Below, one piece after another: positions 51,841 to 60,182 of a stretch of DNA of 64,000 nt. Source of the stretch: UBA4781 sp963674975. Its GTDB lineage: Bacteria > Chloroflexota > Anaerolineae > Anaerolineales > Anaerolineaceae. Location: the NCBI GenBank assembly GCA_963674975.1, contig OY771913.1:2046001-2110000 (forward strand), written 5' to 3'. The translations under genes and the position numbers were made by a program. The first letter of the stretch is position 1; each line of letters opens with the position of its first letter. The notes under the pieces were generated by a model. The model did not search any database and had not been told where the DNA came from. It saw nothing but the letters and a program-made list of their open reading frames with translations.

Positions 51841-53178
51841 TTATTCCCTTATCTCTTCGATCATCAGGTCTTTGAAAATAACAGCGTTAGGGGATGACTC
51901 CCCGCCTGCCTTGGTGAACAATCCACTGCGTCCAAACTTGATCCCATAGCGGCTGTCTGTTAAAGCCTCGACCTGTGTTCCATTGATGTAAAAGTTGATC
52001 TGGTCTCCAATGCACTCCAATTTCAAAGCATTGTCGGTATCCCCGCTGAGGATTGCATCCGTTCGCTTTTCTGCCAGCATGGCAAAAGGATAACGAGTGG
52101 TATCCCGAAAGATCGAATAGCTGCCGTCCGCGCGGATAACTGCCATATACATGCCATCCTGGCTTGAGCGGCAGACCAGACCGGCATAACGGCTGGAGCT
52201 GCTGGATGGATCGATCTCCATATGGACCACTGCGCTTACTGCCACGTCTGCCAGAGAGGGATTGATCTTTGCAGCGTAATATCCATAGGGAATAAGCGGT
52301 GAAAAATGAAACCCGTCATCTAAAAGATCATTGAAGGCGCCGCTGAGCGCTGATTGCGAAAAAGTCTCGCTTTCGGTAATGAGCGCGTCTTCAATTGTAT
52401 AAAGCTCCGCCTGGAAAGTTGTATCAAGAACTTCCTGTACCGTGAAATCCTCGAAAGTTACCTGACCGAAATCTTCATCCCAGCCAGACGAGGTGAAAAA
52501 CCCTACTTCTAAAAGAGCTGCATTTATAGAGATTGGAAAGCGTCCGCTGAAACTGCCATTAATGAAAAGATCGCATACCTTATCACTGCAGGTAATTTGG
52601 AGAAGATTGGCTTCTCCTCCCGTTTTTAGATAGGGTGAATAACTCAAGTTATATAATACTGTTGTCTTGACTTCAGTATCAGAAAGCTGCGCCCAGCTTT
52701 CCAAGTCGAAGTATTGTCCTTGAAAACGGATTGCGTACGCTTTATCTTCTGTATCGGTGAATAATAATCCATACTGGTTCTTATCCATCTCATCTTCATT
52801 TGCAGGAACAGATAAGGCGGTGATCTCGATCGTGAATGGTAAAGAGGTAGTAATAGGGATTACCCGCTGTAAAAGGATATCGATACCCCGTCTATTTTCA
52901 GCCTCATTAACCGTTAAAGTGGAATTAGAACACTCCAGGCTGAACGTATTGTCAGCTTGTTCTGATTGACACAACGGGCTTTCTTGCTGAAATACAAGCT
53001 GGTTGATAACAGCGGATGGTTCGAGGAGGTCTTCTGGTGGGGTACCCTGTTCAAGATCAATGGTCTCAATAGTTCTTTCATCTGTTGGTTCTAGGGCTGT
53101 TGGGGTTGAAATACAGGCTTGCGCCAGGAATAAGAGAGTAATAGCAATAAGGAGGGTTAACTTTATCCAGTGTTTCAC
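51841..53178 (-). CDS. Lipoprotein with two concanavalin-like (LamG/DUF1080-type) domains
   Basis: A 445-residue lipoprotein (lipobox LAQAC, Cys22). Two similar beta-sandwich regions at about 70-250 and 265-445 have the pattern of 3-keto-disaccharide hydrolase/LamG modules: YGLLFTDTEDKAYAIRFQGQYFDL with LLQITCSDKVCDLFINGSF, and YAGLVCRSSQDGMYMAVIRADGSYSIF with LKLECIGDQINFYINGTQV. The NFYINGTQ/LFINGSF strands are the family hallmark. It may bind extracellular polysaccharide. No catalytic residues are identified. Confidence 0.7.
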   Translation of the reverse strand: MKHWIKLTLLIAITLLFLAQACISTPTALEPTDERTIETIDLEQGTPPEDLLEPSAVINQLVFQQESPLCQSEQADNTFSLECSNSTLTVNEAENRRGIDILLQRVIPITTSLPFTIEITALSVPANEDEMDKNQYGLLFTDTEDKAYAIRFQGQYFDLESWAQLSDTEVKTTVLYNLSYSPYLKTGGEANLLQITCSDKVCDLFINGSFSGRFPISINAALLEVGFFTSSGWDEDFGQVTFEDFTVQEVLDTTFQAELYTIEDALITESETFSQSALSGAFNDLLDDGFHFSPLIPYGYYAAKINPSLADVAVSAVVHMEIDPSSSSSRYAGLVCRSSQDGMYMAVIRADGSYSIFRDTTRYPFAMLAEKRTDAILSGDTDNALKLECIGDQINFYINGTQVEALTDSRYGIKFGRSGLFTKAGGESSPNAVIFKDLMIEEIRE

Positions 53179-53225
53179 CTTTTTATTATAAACAATCTTA
53201 TGAATGAGGGAAAAGAGAAATTAAA

Positions 53226-54806
53226 TTACTTGTATTTTTTATCTTCAACCGTTTTGAGATTGTCAACACATACTCGGTTTCGACCACTATCTTTTGCGAC
53301 ATAGATCGCTTTATCCGCACGTTTGACCAGGTCTTCAAAAGGGGATGAACTTTCTAAAGAAAGGCTTGCCACACCAAAGCTGGCAGTTATCTTTATGATT
53401 TGACCTTCGTAAGCGATTTCAGATTGTTCCAACAAAAAACGTAGTTCTTCAGCAAGAGCATGTGCTTCATCAAGATCGGTTTCTGGCAGAAGGATCAAGA
53501 ATTCATCTCCTCCGAAACGACCCATAATGTCATATTTCCGTAGTCTTTTTAGGGATAGATCAACAATAAATTTGAGAACGACATCTCCCGCAGAGTGCCC
53601 AAGGGTGTCGTTAATTAGTTTAAATTCATCCAGATCTAAAATGATTAAAGAAAGGCTTTTAGTTAATCGCTCTGAGCGAGAGATTTCTCTCTCCGCTAAT
53701 TCATAGAAATGGCGCCGATTATAAATACCTGTCAGATAATCCAGGGTTGCCAGATCTCTAAGTTGCTTAACCAATATGGCAGTCTGTGTGTAATCTTGAA
53801 TGGTGATTACTTTTCCAACCATTTTCCCCTTGGGATAATAGAGGGGCATCATGAAGCAGCGATAAGAAAATTTATCATTTTGCAGAGTAAGTGATTCACA
53901 GGATTTTTTTTGGATCATTTTAACAAGATCGGAATGTGTGTCAAAAATATTCTCCACAAAAGAACCCACAGAACCATCTTTTATCTCAGAGAATATGTTT
54001 TTTGTTTGTGGATTGAAATCAACCAGTCGATTTGATGTATCAAATACTAGAATTCCATCTCCCATGCCTTCGAAAACGACATCTCGTGCCAGTGGAACGA
54101 TATCGAGAATTTGCAGGCGATGAAAGCCGATAACGAATAATATTCCGCTGATGCTTATGGATAATGGCGCCAAATCTAAGTTGAATACTGCATGATGTGT
54201 GGCAGTAATGAATATACCTATTAAAGGGATTGCAGCGCCTAATGAAAATATTAAAGCCTGCTTGCGGAAAGCTGGTGCTGCTTTCATATACATTGCTGTG
54301 AAGATAATAAGACTTATGATGAGGCAAATGGCGGCATAGCCTATTTCGATAAAGGCGACCACTCCACGAGTATAGGAAAGGGTTGGGAAGGGAGCGCCCG
54401 CGGTTATTTGTGGATTGATGTGCATTTTATTCAGGAAAACCAAAATAACCATTATTATTGGAATTAAAAAAAGGGCATAGATCCTTTTTAGTGTTAATAC
54501 TTTCTGCCTGCCGCTCATCGATAAGGTAAAAAGCAGCCAGAAAGGAGAAATAAATTCAATGCCAAGATGCTCTATTTTTACCCAGAACAGGATTTGATCC
54601 AGTGTATTGCTGGCAAGTTCCATGGTGTATCCAAAGGCATATATTGTTGCAGCCGCCATACTTAATGAAAGATAGAGAGCTAAATTTCCCGCTTTTTCAC
54701 GTCGATTCCAGGATGTGATGCTAGCATATAACGCTAGAATTGTGGATACAGTGTTGATCGCGATGAGCAGGATTCTAATAGGAATCATATCGCCCAATGG
54801 ATTCAT
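53226..54806 (-). CDS. Diguanylate cyclase with 7TM sensor and PAS domain
   Basis: A 526-residue membrane signalling protein. Seven hydrophobic segments lie in residues 1-225 (7TM histidine-kinase-type N-terminal sensor, with YTMELASNTLDQILFWVKIEHLGIEFISPFWLLF). A PAS-like region follows (about 235-340; GMGDGILVFDTSNRLVDFN), then a GGDEF domain with intact RFGGDEFLILLPE and an RxxD inhibitory site (RKYD) five residues before GGDEF. It should make cyclic di-GMP and be product-inhibited. No EAL domain is in the window. Confidence 0.93.
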   Translation of the reverse strand: MNPLGDMIPIRILLIAINTVSTILALYASITSWNRREKAGNLALYLSLSMAAATIYAFGYTMELASNTLDQILFWVKIEHLGIEFISPFWLLFTLSMSGRQKVLTLKRIYALFLIPIIMVILVFLNKMHINPQITAGAPFPTLSYTRGVVAFIEIGYAAICLIISLIIFTAMYMKAAPAFRKQALIFSLGAAIPLIGIFITATHHAVFNLDLAPLSISISGILFVIGFHRLQILDIVPLARDVVFEGMGDGILVFDTSNRLVDFNPQTKNIFSEIKDGSVGSFVENIFDTHSDLVKMIQKKSCESLTLQNDKFSYRCFMMPLYYPKGKMVGKVITIQDYTQTAILVKQLRDLATLDYLTGIYNRRHFYELAEREISRSERLTKSLSLIILDLDEFKLINDTLGHSAGDVVLKFIVDLSLKRLRKYDIMGRFGGDEFLILLPETDLDEAHALAEELRFLLEQSEIAYEGQIIKITASFGVASLSLESSSPFEDLVKRADKAIYVAKDSGRNRVCVDNLKTVEDKKYK

Positions 54807-54910
54807 TTTAAAATAATATCATATTATTAAATTATCAATTTGTTTAACATCAATGGAATTTTAATGTTGAGTTCTAATAATGAGCATGATACTCATAGGC
54901 AGAGAATTGC

Positions 54911-54963
54911 GAATTCTAATGAAAAAGATGGAGATGCATCCTCCATCTTTTTCATTAGAATTC
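54911..54963. terminator. Long perfect hairpin terminator (23-bp stem)
   Basis: The 23 bases 54911-54933 are exactly complementary to 54941-54963, with a 7-nt loop. The inner arm GAAAAAGATGGAG/CTCCATCTTTTTC gives T-rich tails in both directions. It terminates the GlsB/YeaQ gene. The extra outer pairs GAATTCTAAT/ATTAGAATTC exceed what termination needs. Confidence 0.8.
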
Positions 54964-54975
54964 AATAGGATGAGA

Positions 54976-55230
54976 TTATTTCTTGAATTTATTGATAACA
55001 ACCAGCAGGATCACTGCACCAATAACAGCCGCAATGATCTCCCCCAGCAGTGAACCGCCAACAGAAATGCCAAGGAGCCCGAAGATCAAATAGCCAAGGT
55101 ATGCTCCTGCCACCCCGATAAGCAGATCTCCCCAGAACCCGTAGGTATTCTTGATGACCTTATCGGCTATAAAACCGGCGATCAAGCCAACAATTAATAC
55201 ACCAAATAAACCACCAAATGCACTTGTCAT
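54976..55230 (-). CDS. GlsB/YeaQ/YmgE family stress-response membrane protein
   Basis: An 84-residue protein with three transmembrane segments, Gly-rich (IVGLIAGFIADKVIKNTYGFWGDLLIGVAGAYLGYLIFG). This is the small 'transglycosylase-associated' family often induced by stress. AGGAG lies 7 nt before the ATG, and TTGTAG-16-TATAAT is seen upstream on the minus strand. It is transcribed alone, ending at the long hairpin. Confidence 0.88.
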   Translation of the reverse strand: MTSAFGGLFGVLIVGLIAGFIADKVIKNTYGFWGDLLIGVAGAYLGYLIFGLLGISVGGSLLGEIIAAVIGAVILLVVINKFKK

Positions 55231-55470
55231 GATTATCTCCTTTTCATTGTTTACTAAATTTTATAACACTCTATATAACTCATTATATCTATTATAGATT
55301 CTTATATTTTTTCTACAAATAAGAAAACACCCATTTTCCAGGAAAGTAACACTATTTTCCCGTAAGCATTTGTGTTGTTCGTAGATTAACACTTTAATAT
55401 GATTTGAAAAGGAATATCTTTTATTATTTCCAAAATTTCATCAAGGATGAATTGTTTATCGTGATACAAT

Positions 55471-55490
55471 ATATTCAATAATATGAATAT
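55471..55490. promoter_or_regulatory. ArsR-type operator overlapping the arsR start codon
   Basis: ATATTCA (55471-55477) and TGAATAT (55484-55490) form a 7-6-7 inverted repeat that resembles ArsR/SmtB-family operators (ATA-TTCAA-type half-sites) and covers the start of the regulator gene, fitting autorepression. Confidence 0.55.
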
Positions 55491-55872
55491 GAAGAACACT
55501 AATTATTTTAGAAAAACAGCATCATATTTTGCGGTTCTGGGTAATCCTGTGCGGATACGAATTCTTGCTGCAATTGGCAGCGGTGAGGTTTGTGTTTGTC
55601 ACCTTGAAGCAGTATTGAAAAAAAGGCAGGCATATATTTCTCAACATCTCATGGCGCTGCGCGATCAGGGTATCCTTGAGACTCGTAGAGAAGGGAAATA
55701 TGTTTTCTACCGGATATCCGATCTTCAAATACTAACCCTGATTAAGGAAGCCGGTTTATTGGCGGGGGTAGCAGAAACAGATATCCCCGACATGCAGGTA
55801 CCTCCGCATGCAGAAAATTGTGTATGTCCGCACTGCGCAGATGCTTTAATAGAGAAAGGAAGAGGAGAATAA
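55483..55872 (+). CDS. ArsR/SmtB-family metalloid-responsive repressor
   Basis: A 129-residue winged-helix repressor. The metal-sensing CVC pair is in GEVCVCHLEAVL (Cys37, Cys39), followed by the recognition helix QAYISQHLMALRDQGI and wing REGKYVFYRI. The C-terminal tail adds CVCPHC (Cys113, 115, 118), which may form a second metal site. ATG 55483 or 55489 may be used. Its stop overlaps the next ATG by one base (TAATG). It controls a thioredoxin-like protein and an ArsP-type permease. Confidence 0.9.
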   Translation: MNMKNTNYFRKTASYFAVLGNPVRIRILAAIGSGEVCVCHLEAVLKKRQAYISQHLMALRDQGILETRREGKYVFYRISDLQILTLIKEAGLLAGVAETDIPDMQVPPHAENCVCPHCADALIEKGRGE

Positions 55873-56114
55873 TGGTTGAAATAAAAGTTTTGGGTCCGGG
55901 GTGTGCAAACTGTAAGCGATTGGAGCAAATTGTGAATAGGGTCGTTGAAGGAATGGGGATCGACGTTAATGTTGTGAAGGTTACGAATTACAATGAAATT
56001 GTTGATCTGGGCGTAATGCAAACACCCGGTTTGATAATCAACGATAAAGTTTGCTCCAGCGGCAGAATTCCAGCTATGGAAGAAATCGAAACCTGGATTA
56101 AAGAAGCGATATAG
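55872..56114 (+). CDS. Small thioredoxin-like redox protein (MTH895/TM0996 type)
   Basis: An 80-residue thioredoxin-fold protein with active-site GPGCANCKR (Cys11-x-x-Cys14), cis-Pro region MQTPGLIINDKV and a further Cys in VCSSGRIP. This short family is regularly found next to ArsR and permease genes of the ArsP/UPF0718 type. It may reduce or shuttle the metalloid. GGAGAAT precedes the ATG, which overlaps the arsR stop. A short terminator-like hairpin follows. Confidence 0.88.
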   Translation: MVEIKVLGPGCANCKRLEQIVNRVVEGMGIDVNVVKVTNYNEIVDLGVMQTPGLIINDKVCSSGRIPAMEEIETWIKEAI

Positions 56115-56129
56115 ATTGCCAAAAGAAGT

Positions 56130-56154
56130 AAACCTGCGCTGCAGGTTTTTCTTT
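56130..56154 (+). terminator. Short terminator between the thioredoxin-like and permease genes
   Basis: AAACCTGC (56130-56137) and GCAGGTTT (56141-56148) form an 8-bp stem with a 3-nt loop, followed by TTCTTTT. It may attenuate permease expression, which starts 46 nt later. Confidence 0.65.
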
Positions 56155-56199
56155 TGCATCTACATATTCAAAATAGTGAATATTATATAAAGGTCAATC

Positions 56200-57657
56200 A
56201 TGGATCTAATAGTAAATGTTGTACCAAACCTGTTGTTCAGCGGATTGAGCAATCTGGCTGCATATTTAGCTGCACATGTTTTGCTTTGCCTTCTACCGGC
56301 ATTTTTTATTGCCGGTGCGATGACGGCTTTTATTCCAAAGGAGATCATTACCCGCTATCTTGGGCGAAATACGCCTAAATACATTTCCTATCCGGCTGCA
56401 GCGGCAGGCGGTTTTTTGCTCGCGGTCTGTTCCTGCACGGTTATCCCACTTTTTGCGGGCATCTATAAAAAGGGCGCGGGGTTGGGACCTGCTATAACCT
56501 TTTTATTTGTTGCACCCGCGGTGAATATTCTGGCAATTACCTATACCGGCACGGTCATTGGGCTGGATCTTGCTCTGGCAAGATTGTTTCTTTCTCTCCT
56601 GTTTGGTATTGCGATCGGATTGATCATGGCGGCTATTTTCAAAAAAGAAGATAAAAGCCATGATGAAGAAACCGACACCTTATTTACTTCCCGCGCCTCG
56701 ATGCGCCCGGCTGCTCTGGCTTTCTTGCTGATTCTCATTGCTTTACTATTATTTGGTACCCTGCAAATTGACCTGCTGAAAAACACATATTTTTCATTTA
56801 ACATTCCTCTGAATGGAATAGACCGTTTGCAGAATACTTTATCATCCCTGATCCCTTATGATGCGGCAAAGGGAGAAGAAGGTGTTACCGTTCAGGGAGT
56901 ATTCCTGATCGCCATGTTGTTCCTGATCGGGTTCTCAGCCTGGAAGGGTTTTGAAAAAATTCATGAGCACTTCAATTCCTGGACATGGATATCTGTAGGA
57001 TTGGTCGGCTTCACCTTATTAACTGCATCGGTAGGGATGATCCCTGCATCTGATGGATTGGTGATGCTGGTCACGGGAAAATCGATAGGAGTGTTGGTCT
57101 GTATTTTCTTACTGGCATGGCTGCTGCGTAAAAAGTTAACCGGGCAGGAGATCCGTGATTTTCTTTGGGAGTCCTGGAAATTCATCAAACAGATATTCCC
57201 TTTGTTGCTGGTAGGAGTATTCGTGGTTGGAATTATCCGTGGTTTGATAAACCCTGTTTGGATTGAAACCCTGGCGGGCAGTAATACTGTGATGGGCAAC
57301 TTCATTGGAGTTGTCTTTGGTATTTTTATGTATTTCCCCACCCTGGTTGAAGTGCCCATAGCGCGTATGTTCCTCAGCCTGGGAATGCATAAAGGACCTT
57401 TGCTGGCATACTTGCTGTCTGATCCGGAATTAAGCCTGCAGAGTATCCTGATCACTGCGACGATCATTGGTAAAAAGAAAACATGGATCTATGTTGCTCT
57501 GGTAGCCCTGTTCAGTACACTTTCCGGATTATTATATGGAGCCTGGGTAGATGGTATTCAGTTTAGTTCTCTCGCCCTGTATATTTTAGGAATTCTGGTG
57601 ACCCCTGGCATCATATATTGGCTTATCCATAAAGGGAAAGCAGCAGAAAAGGAATGA
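56200..57657 (+). CDS. ArsP/UPF0718-type permease
   Basis: A 485-residue integral membrane protein with about ten to twelve segments in two halves. Hallmarks are FLLAVCSCTVIPLFAGIYKKGAGLGPAITFLFVAPAVNILA in the first half and FGIFMYFPTLVEVPIARMFLSLGMHKGPLLAYLLSDPELSL in the second, as in ArsP (organoarsenical) and related predicted permeases. The ArsR-thioredoxin-permease order supports metalloid export. It lacks similarity to ArsB or Acr3. Confidence 0.88.
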   Translation: MDLIVNVVPNLLFSGLSNLAAYLAAHVLLCLLPAFFIAGAMTAFIPKEIITRYLGRNTPKYISYPAAAAGGFLLAVCSCTVIPLFAGIYKKGAGLGPAITFLFVAPAVNILAITYTGTVIGLDLALARLFLSLLFGIAIGLIMAAIFKKEDKSHDEETDTLFTSRASMRPAALAFLLILIALLLFGTLQIDLLKNTYFSFNIPLNGIDRLQNTLSSLIPYDAAKGEEGVTVQGVFLIAMLFLIGFSAWKGFEKIHEHFNSWTWISVGLVGFTLLTASVGMIPASDGLVMLVTGKSIGVLVCIFLLAWLLRKKLTGQEIRDFLWESWKFIKQIFPLLLVGVFVVGIIRGLINPVWIETLAGSNTVMGNFIGVVFGIFMYFPTLVEVPIARMFLSLGMHKGPLLAYLLSDPELSLQSILITATIIGKKKTWIYVALVALFSTLSGLLYGAWVDGIQFSSLALYILGILVTPGIIYWLIHKGKAAEKE

Positions 57658-58478
57658 AAAATACCTTGATAGCCCCTCTTTTAATGAGGCAGGGCTTCTA
57701 TCTATCTTATCCAATACCGGTAGAGAAAGTGGAGAAATTGTTCCAACAAATTCAAGCCAGGGATGATTCTAAAGAAAACACATTTCATTAAAAACGCATT
57801 TTCTCAAGCATAGTGATTTTTATGACACATTCCTGAATAGGTATTTTGTCATACTCAACCCGTGTTACTGAATCGCGATCACAGCAGTGGATTTGATATC
57901 CTGCTTCTAGCAATAAAAACTTCCTTGATCAAGATACTACAAATGAACAATTTCTTTTTCCATGCTTAGCCAATGTGTAAAAAGAAGAAATCGTTTATTA
58001 TTAGCTTTATTAAAAATATGTGAGTATCTATAACAATGATTATTAGTTTCACAATGTTGATTTTCGGTGTATGGTTTTGGACGAAATTCGTGATCGTAAA
58101 AAAGTTTCCGTTTCTTGAGAGGGTAAACCAATTGTTGCTTGGCTTAACTGTGGCTGTAGTTACGCAGATAGTTATAAGCATCCTATATTTTTATATTTTT
58201 ATTCGATAAATTAGCAACAAAAGAACTTTCTGTTTAAATAATAAACGTCCGTTATTTTATTGAAATAAAATACTTACCGTATCTGCGCGTGTTCCCGAGG
58301 GAGAAAAGATATTCGATTCCTAGTGCAGTCAGGTGAAGATCGGAAAGTTAGCAGATCTGCGGGGGGAAGTTAAAAAGGAAGGATTGGTCCGCGTATATAT
58401 CTATTCAAATCAAAAAATTACTTCAACCATTGGTCGAACATCTTACACAAAACGGATGGGGGGGGGTATATAGCTAAT
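57658..58478. other. Gene-poor region with probable decayed coding sequence
   Basis: About 820 bases without a full-length gene. Contents: a weak hairpin (AGCCCCTC...GAGGCAGGGCT) after the permease, a 57-codon ORF at 58036-58209 encoding two hydrophobic helices, and a stretch at about 58275-58475 with two short coding-like frames on the plus strand. Three nearby minus-strand ORFs are AT-rich shadows. Confidence 0.5.
58036..58209 (+). CDS. Small hypothetical two-helix membrane protein (57 aa) or gene remnant
   Basis: 57 residues: helix 1 about 2-16 (IISFTMLIFGVWFWT), a basic loop KFVIVKKFPFLERV, helix 2 about 32-55 (LLLGLTVAVVTQIVISILYF), ending IFIR. There is no good ribosome site. The layout resembles the beginning of a polytopic membrane protein, so it may be a truncated remnant. 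Confidence 0.3.
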   Translation: MIISFTMLIFGVWFWTKFVIVKKFPFLERVNQLLLGLTVAVVTQIVISILYFYIFIR

Positions 58479-58515
58479 AAAAAAGAGAGCAGGTTCTGAA
58501 CCTGCTCTCTTTTTT
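58479..58515. terminator. Terminator of the zinc-ribbon/PDZ gene
   Basis: A 17-bp perfect stem (58479-58495 with 58499-58515) and 3-nt loop; the core is GAGAGCAGGTT/AACCTGCTCTC with flanking A6/T6 tracts. It lies 15 nt after the stop codon of the gene at 58531. Confidence 0.88.
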
Positions 58516-58530
58516 ATATTCCGGCTTTTA

Positions 58531-59781
58531 TCAATAATATTCGATTGTAAGTGAACTGGAAAACAGATCGATGGGGATATTGATTTCAGAAAAACCGCAT
58601 GTTTCCGGGAAGTAAATTATCAAGCTTGTGGCTTCTTCAGCAAGCGCTGGAGTAAATATTAGATCGAAGGAAGGATATATATACATGTATTCATATTGTT
58701 GATCGGTATCAGGCAAGCTGGTATACGTATTCCCCAGATCATCCACGACCGTTATCTGAGAAAGGTCTAACTTGCATCCTTTGTCTTCGGTGTAGTTCAT
58801 ACCTGTAAAACTGAATTGAAATTCATTCGAGCTTATTTTAAGTGTGGGATAAACAGCAATACCGAAATTTCCGGTCCTGGTAAACCAGCAGAAAGGTGTC
58901 TGGGCTAAAATATCAAATTCTCTATCGATCCAATGCGGTTTTTTCCCCAAGGTAACATTCAAAACGAACGTTTCTCCGTTTCTCAGAATGGTCAGCTTCA
59001 TATTATCACCGGCATACTCATGATCTAGATTCCAAAGATAGTTTATATCCATGTCGGTGACAGGTTCTTCGTTGATCATGGTGATGATATCTCCGCCAAT
59101 CCACATTGCCCCCAAATAGGGATCATAATAGGGAATGTTTCCGGCTGTTATCCCGGCGGCTTCTGCCGGGCTGTCTGCATAAACCTGCAGCACTAATATC
59201 CCCTCGGTAGATTTATCTACGTTCATGGCTCTGGCAATATCTTCATTCATCATTACATACCAGTTGATCCCCAGCCAGGGTACATTATAAGCTTCTTCGG
59301 TTTGTGTGGCATGATAAGCTTGTTGTTTTGGAGATGAATTATAAAAGTAACGGGTGATATTGAAGACGATAACCAGGGCAATGATCGCTGCGATAAAAAC
59401 GAAAAAGAATTTTAGATTCTTTTGAAATTGGATTCTCTTTTTAGCAAGCTCTTCTTGCTTTTTTAATTCAGCTTCTTTTTGTCTGGCTGCTTCCTCTTCT
59501 AGATTGATTCCGCATTTTGCGCAGTGGATGGCATCGGCTTCATTCCGGGTTCCACATTGGGGACAGGCATAATAAAGATTATGACCGCATTCCACGCAAT
59601 GCTCAAACTCCTTTTTATTTGCAGTGCCGCATTGAGGGCAAATGATCTCTTTATCCGAGGCTGCCTGTTTTTCAATAATGTTAACAGTTCCACAAAAAGG
59701 GCATTTGTATTTTCGCTTTTTGGCGCTACCTTCCAGCGGAGCACCACATCCTTTACAACGTGTCGAATCATGCTCTCCCAT
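58531..59781 (-). CDS. Zinc-ribbon, transmembrane, PDZ-domain protein
   Basis: A 416-residue protein. Residues 1-95 form a four-zinc-ribbon module (CKGC, CPFC, CPQC, CVEC, CPQC, CAKC). A charged coiled coil (about 97-122) and one transmembrane helix (about 126-145) follow. Outside are a PDZ domain (about 172-275; GILVLQVYADSPAEAAGITAGN, MNEEPVT, LTILRNGETFVLNVTLG) and a C-terminal beta-rich region. No protease domain is attached. The N-terminal module is paralogous to the protein at 50103-50777. The cytoplasmic zinc module plus exterior PDZ suggests a transmembrane scaffold. TTGATT-18-TATAAT at 59850-59879 (minus) may be its promoter. Confidence 0.78.
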   Translation of the reverse strand: MGEHDSTRCKGCGAPLEGSAKKRKYKCPFCGTVNIIEKQAASDKEIICPQCGTANKKEFEHCVECGHNLYYACPQCGTRNEADAIHCAKCGINLEEEAARQKEAELKKQEELAKKRIQFQKNLKFFFVFIAAIIALVIVFNITRYFYNSSPKQQAYHATQTEEAYNVPWLGINWYVMMNEDIARAMNVDKSTEGILVLQVYADSPAEAAGITAGNIPYYDPYLGAMWIGGDIITMINEEPVTDMDINYLWNLDHEYAGDNMKLTILRNGETFVLNVTLGKKPHWIDREFDILAQTPFCWFTRTGNFGIAVYPTLKISSNEFQFSFTGMNYTEDKGCKLDLSQITVVDDLGNTYTSLPDTDQQYEYMYIYPSFDLIFTPALAEEATSLIIYFPETCGFSEINIPIDLFSSSLTIEYY

Positions 59782-60182
59782 GACTTCTCCTGATTATTAA
59801 AATGTTTTATTTGTGAAATAAGGGATCGTTATACTCATTCCCGGGATTAATTATATAGCGAATGAATTTTAAAAATCAATTTAAAGTAATAAAGAACCCG
59901 AAAATATTATACATTGGTTTTTACCCAACTCGCGGTTTGTAGTAGCTCTCATTTGCCAGATCTGCTGGAAATCAGGATTGGTATTAAAGAGAGATCTTCT
60001 TTGTACATCTTAATAAGCGACAATAAATCTATCGAAATAGATAAGCAAAGCTTATTATTTTGATTTTTTCTATCTGTTTTAATCATGAATTTGGTATATA
60101 TAATTAGAGTTGAGTTGCTTTTATTAATAGAATTGAAAACTTACAAAAATATTAATAGATAAAAGCACAAGGGGATTGTTCG
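59782..60182. other. Divergent control region between the zinc-ribbon/PDZ gene and the sensor kinase
   Basis: About 400 AT-rich bases. On the minus side TTGATT (59874-59879) and TATAAT (59850-59855) are 18 nt apart. On the plus side a -10-like TATAAT lies about 80 nt before the sensor kinase start, without a good -35. I see no ORF and no convincing repeat. Confidence 0.4.

Noticed and set aside
55725..56159. 144-codon minus-strand ORF
   Set aside because: Opposite the arsR C-terminus and the thioredoxin-like gene, both clearly real.
56961..57467. 168-codon minus-strand ORF
   Set aside because: Antisense to conserved permease motifs; a low-complexity hydrophobic shadow.
57937..58181. Two minus-strand ORFs of 64 and 71 codons
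   Set aside because: AT-rich, no ribosome site, overlap each other and the better plus-strand frame at 58036.
58440..58475. G-run GGGGGGGGT as a G-quadruplex or assembly artefact
   Set aside because: A single run cannot form a quadruplex; it is most simply drift in decayed DNA, though a homopolymer length error cannot be excluded.
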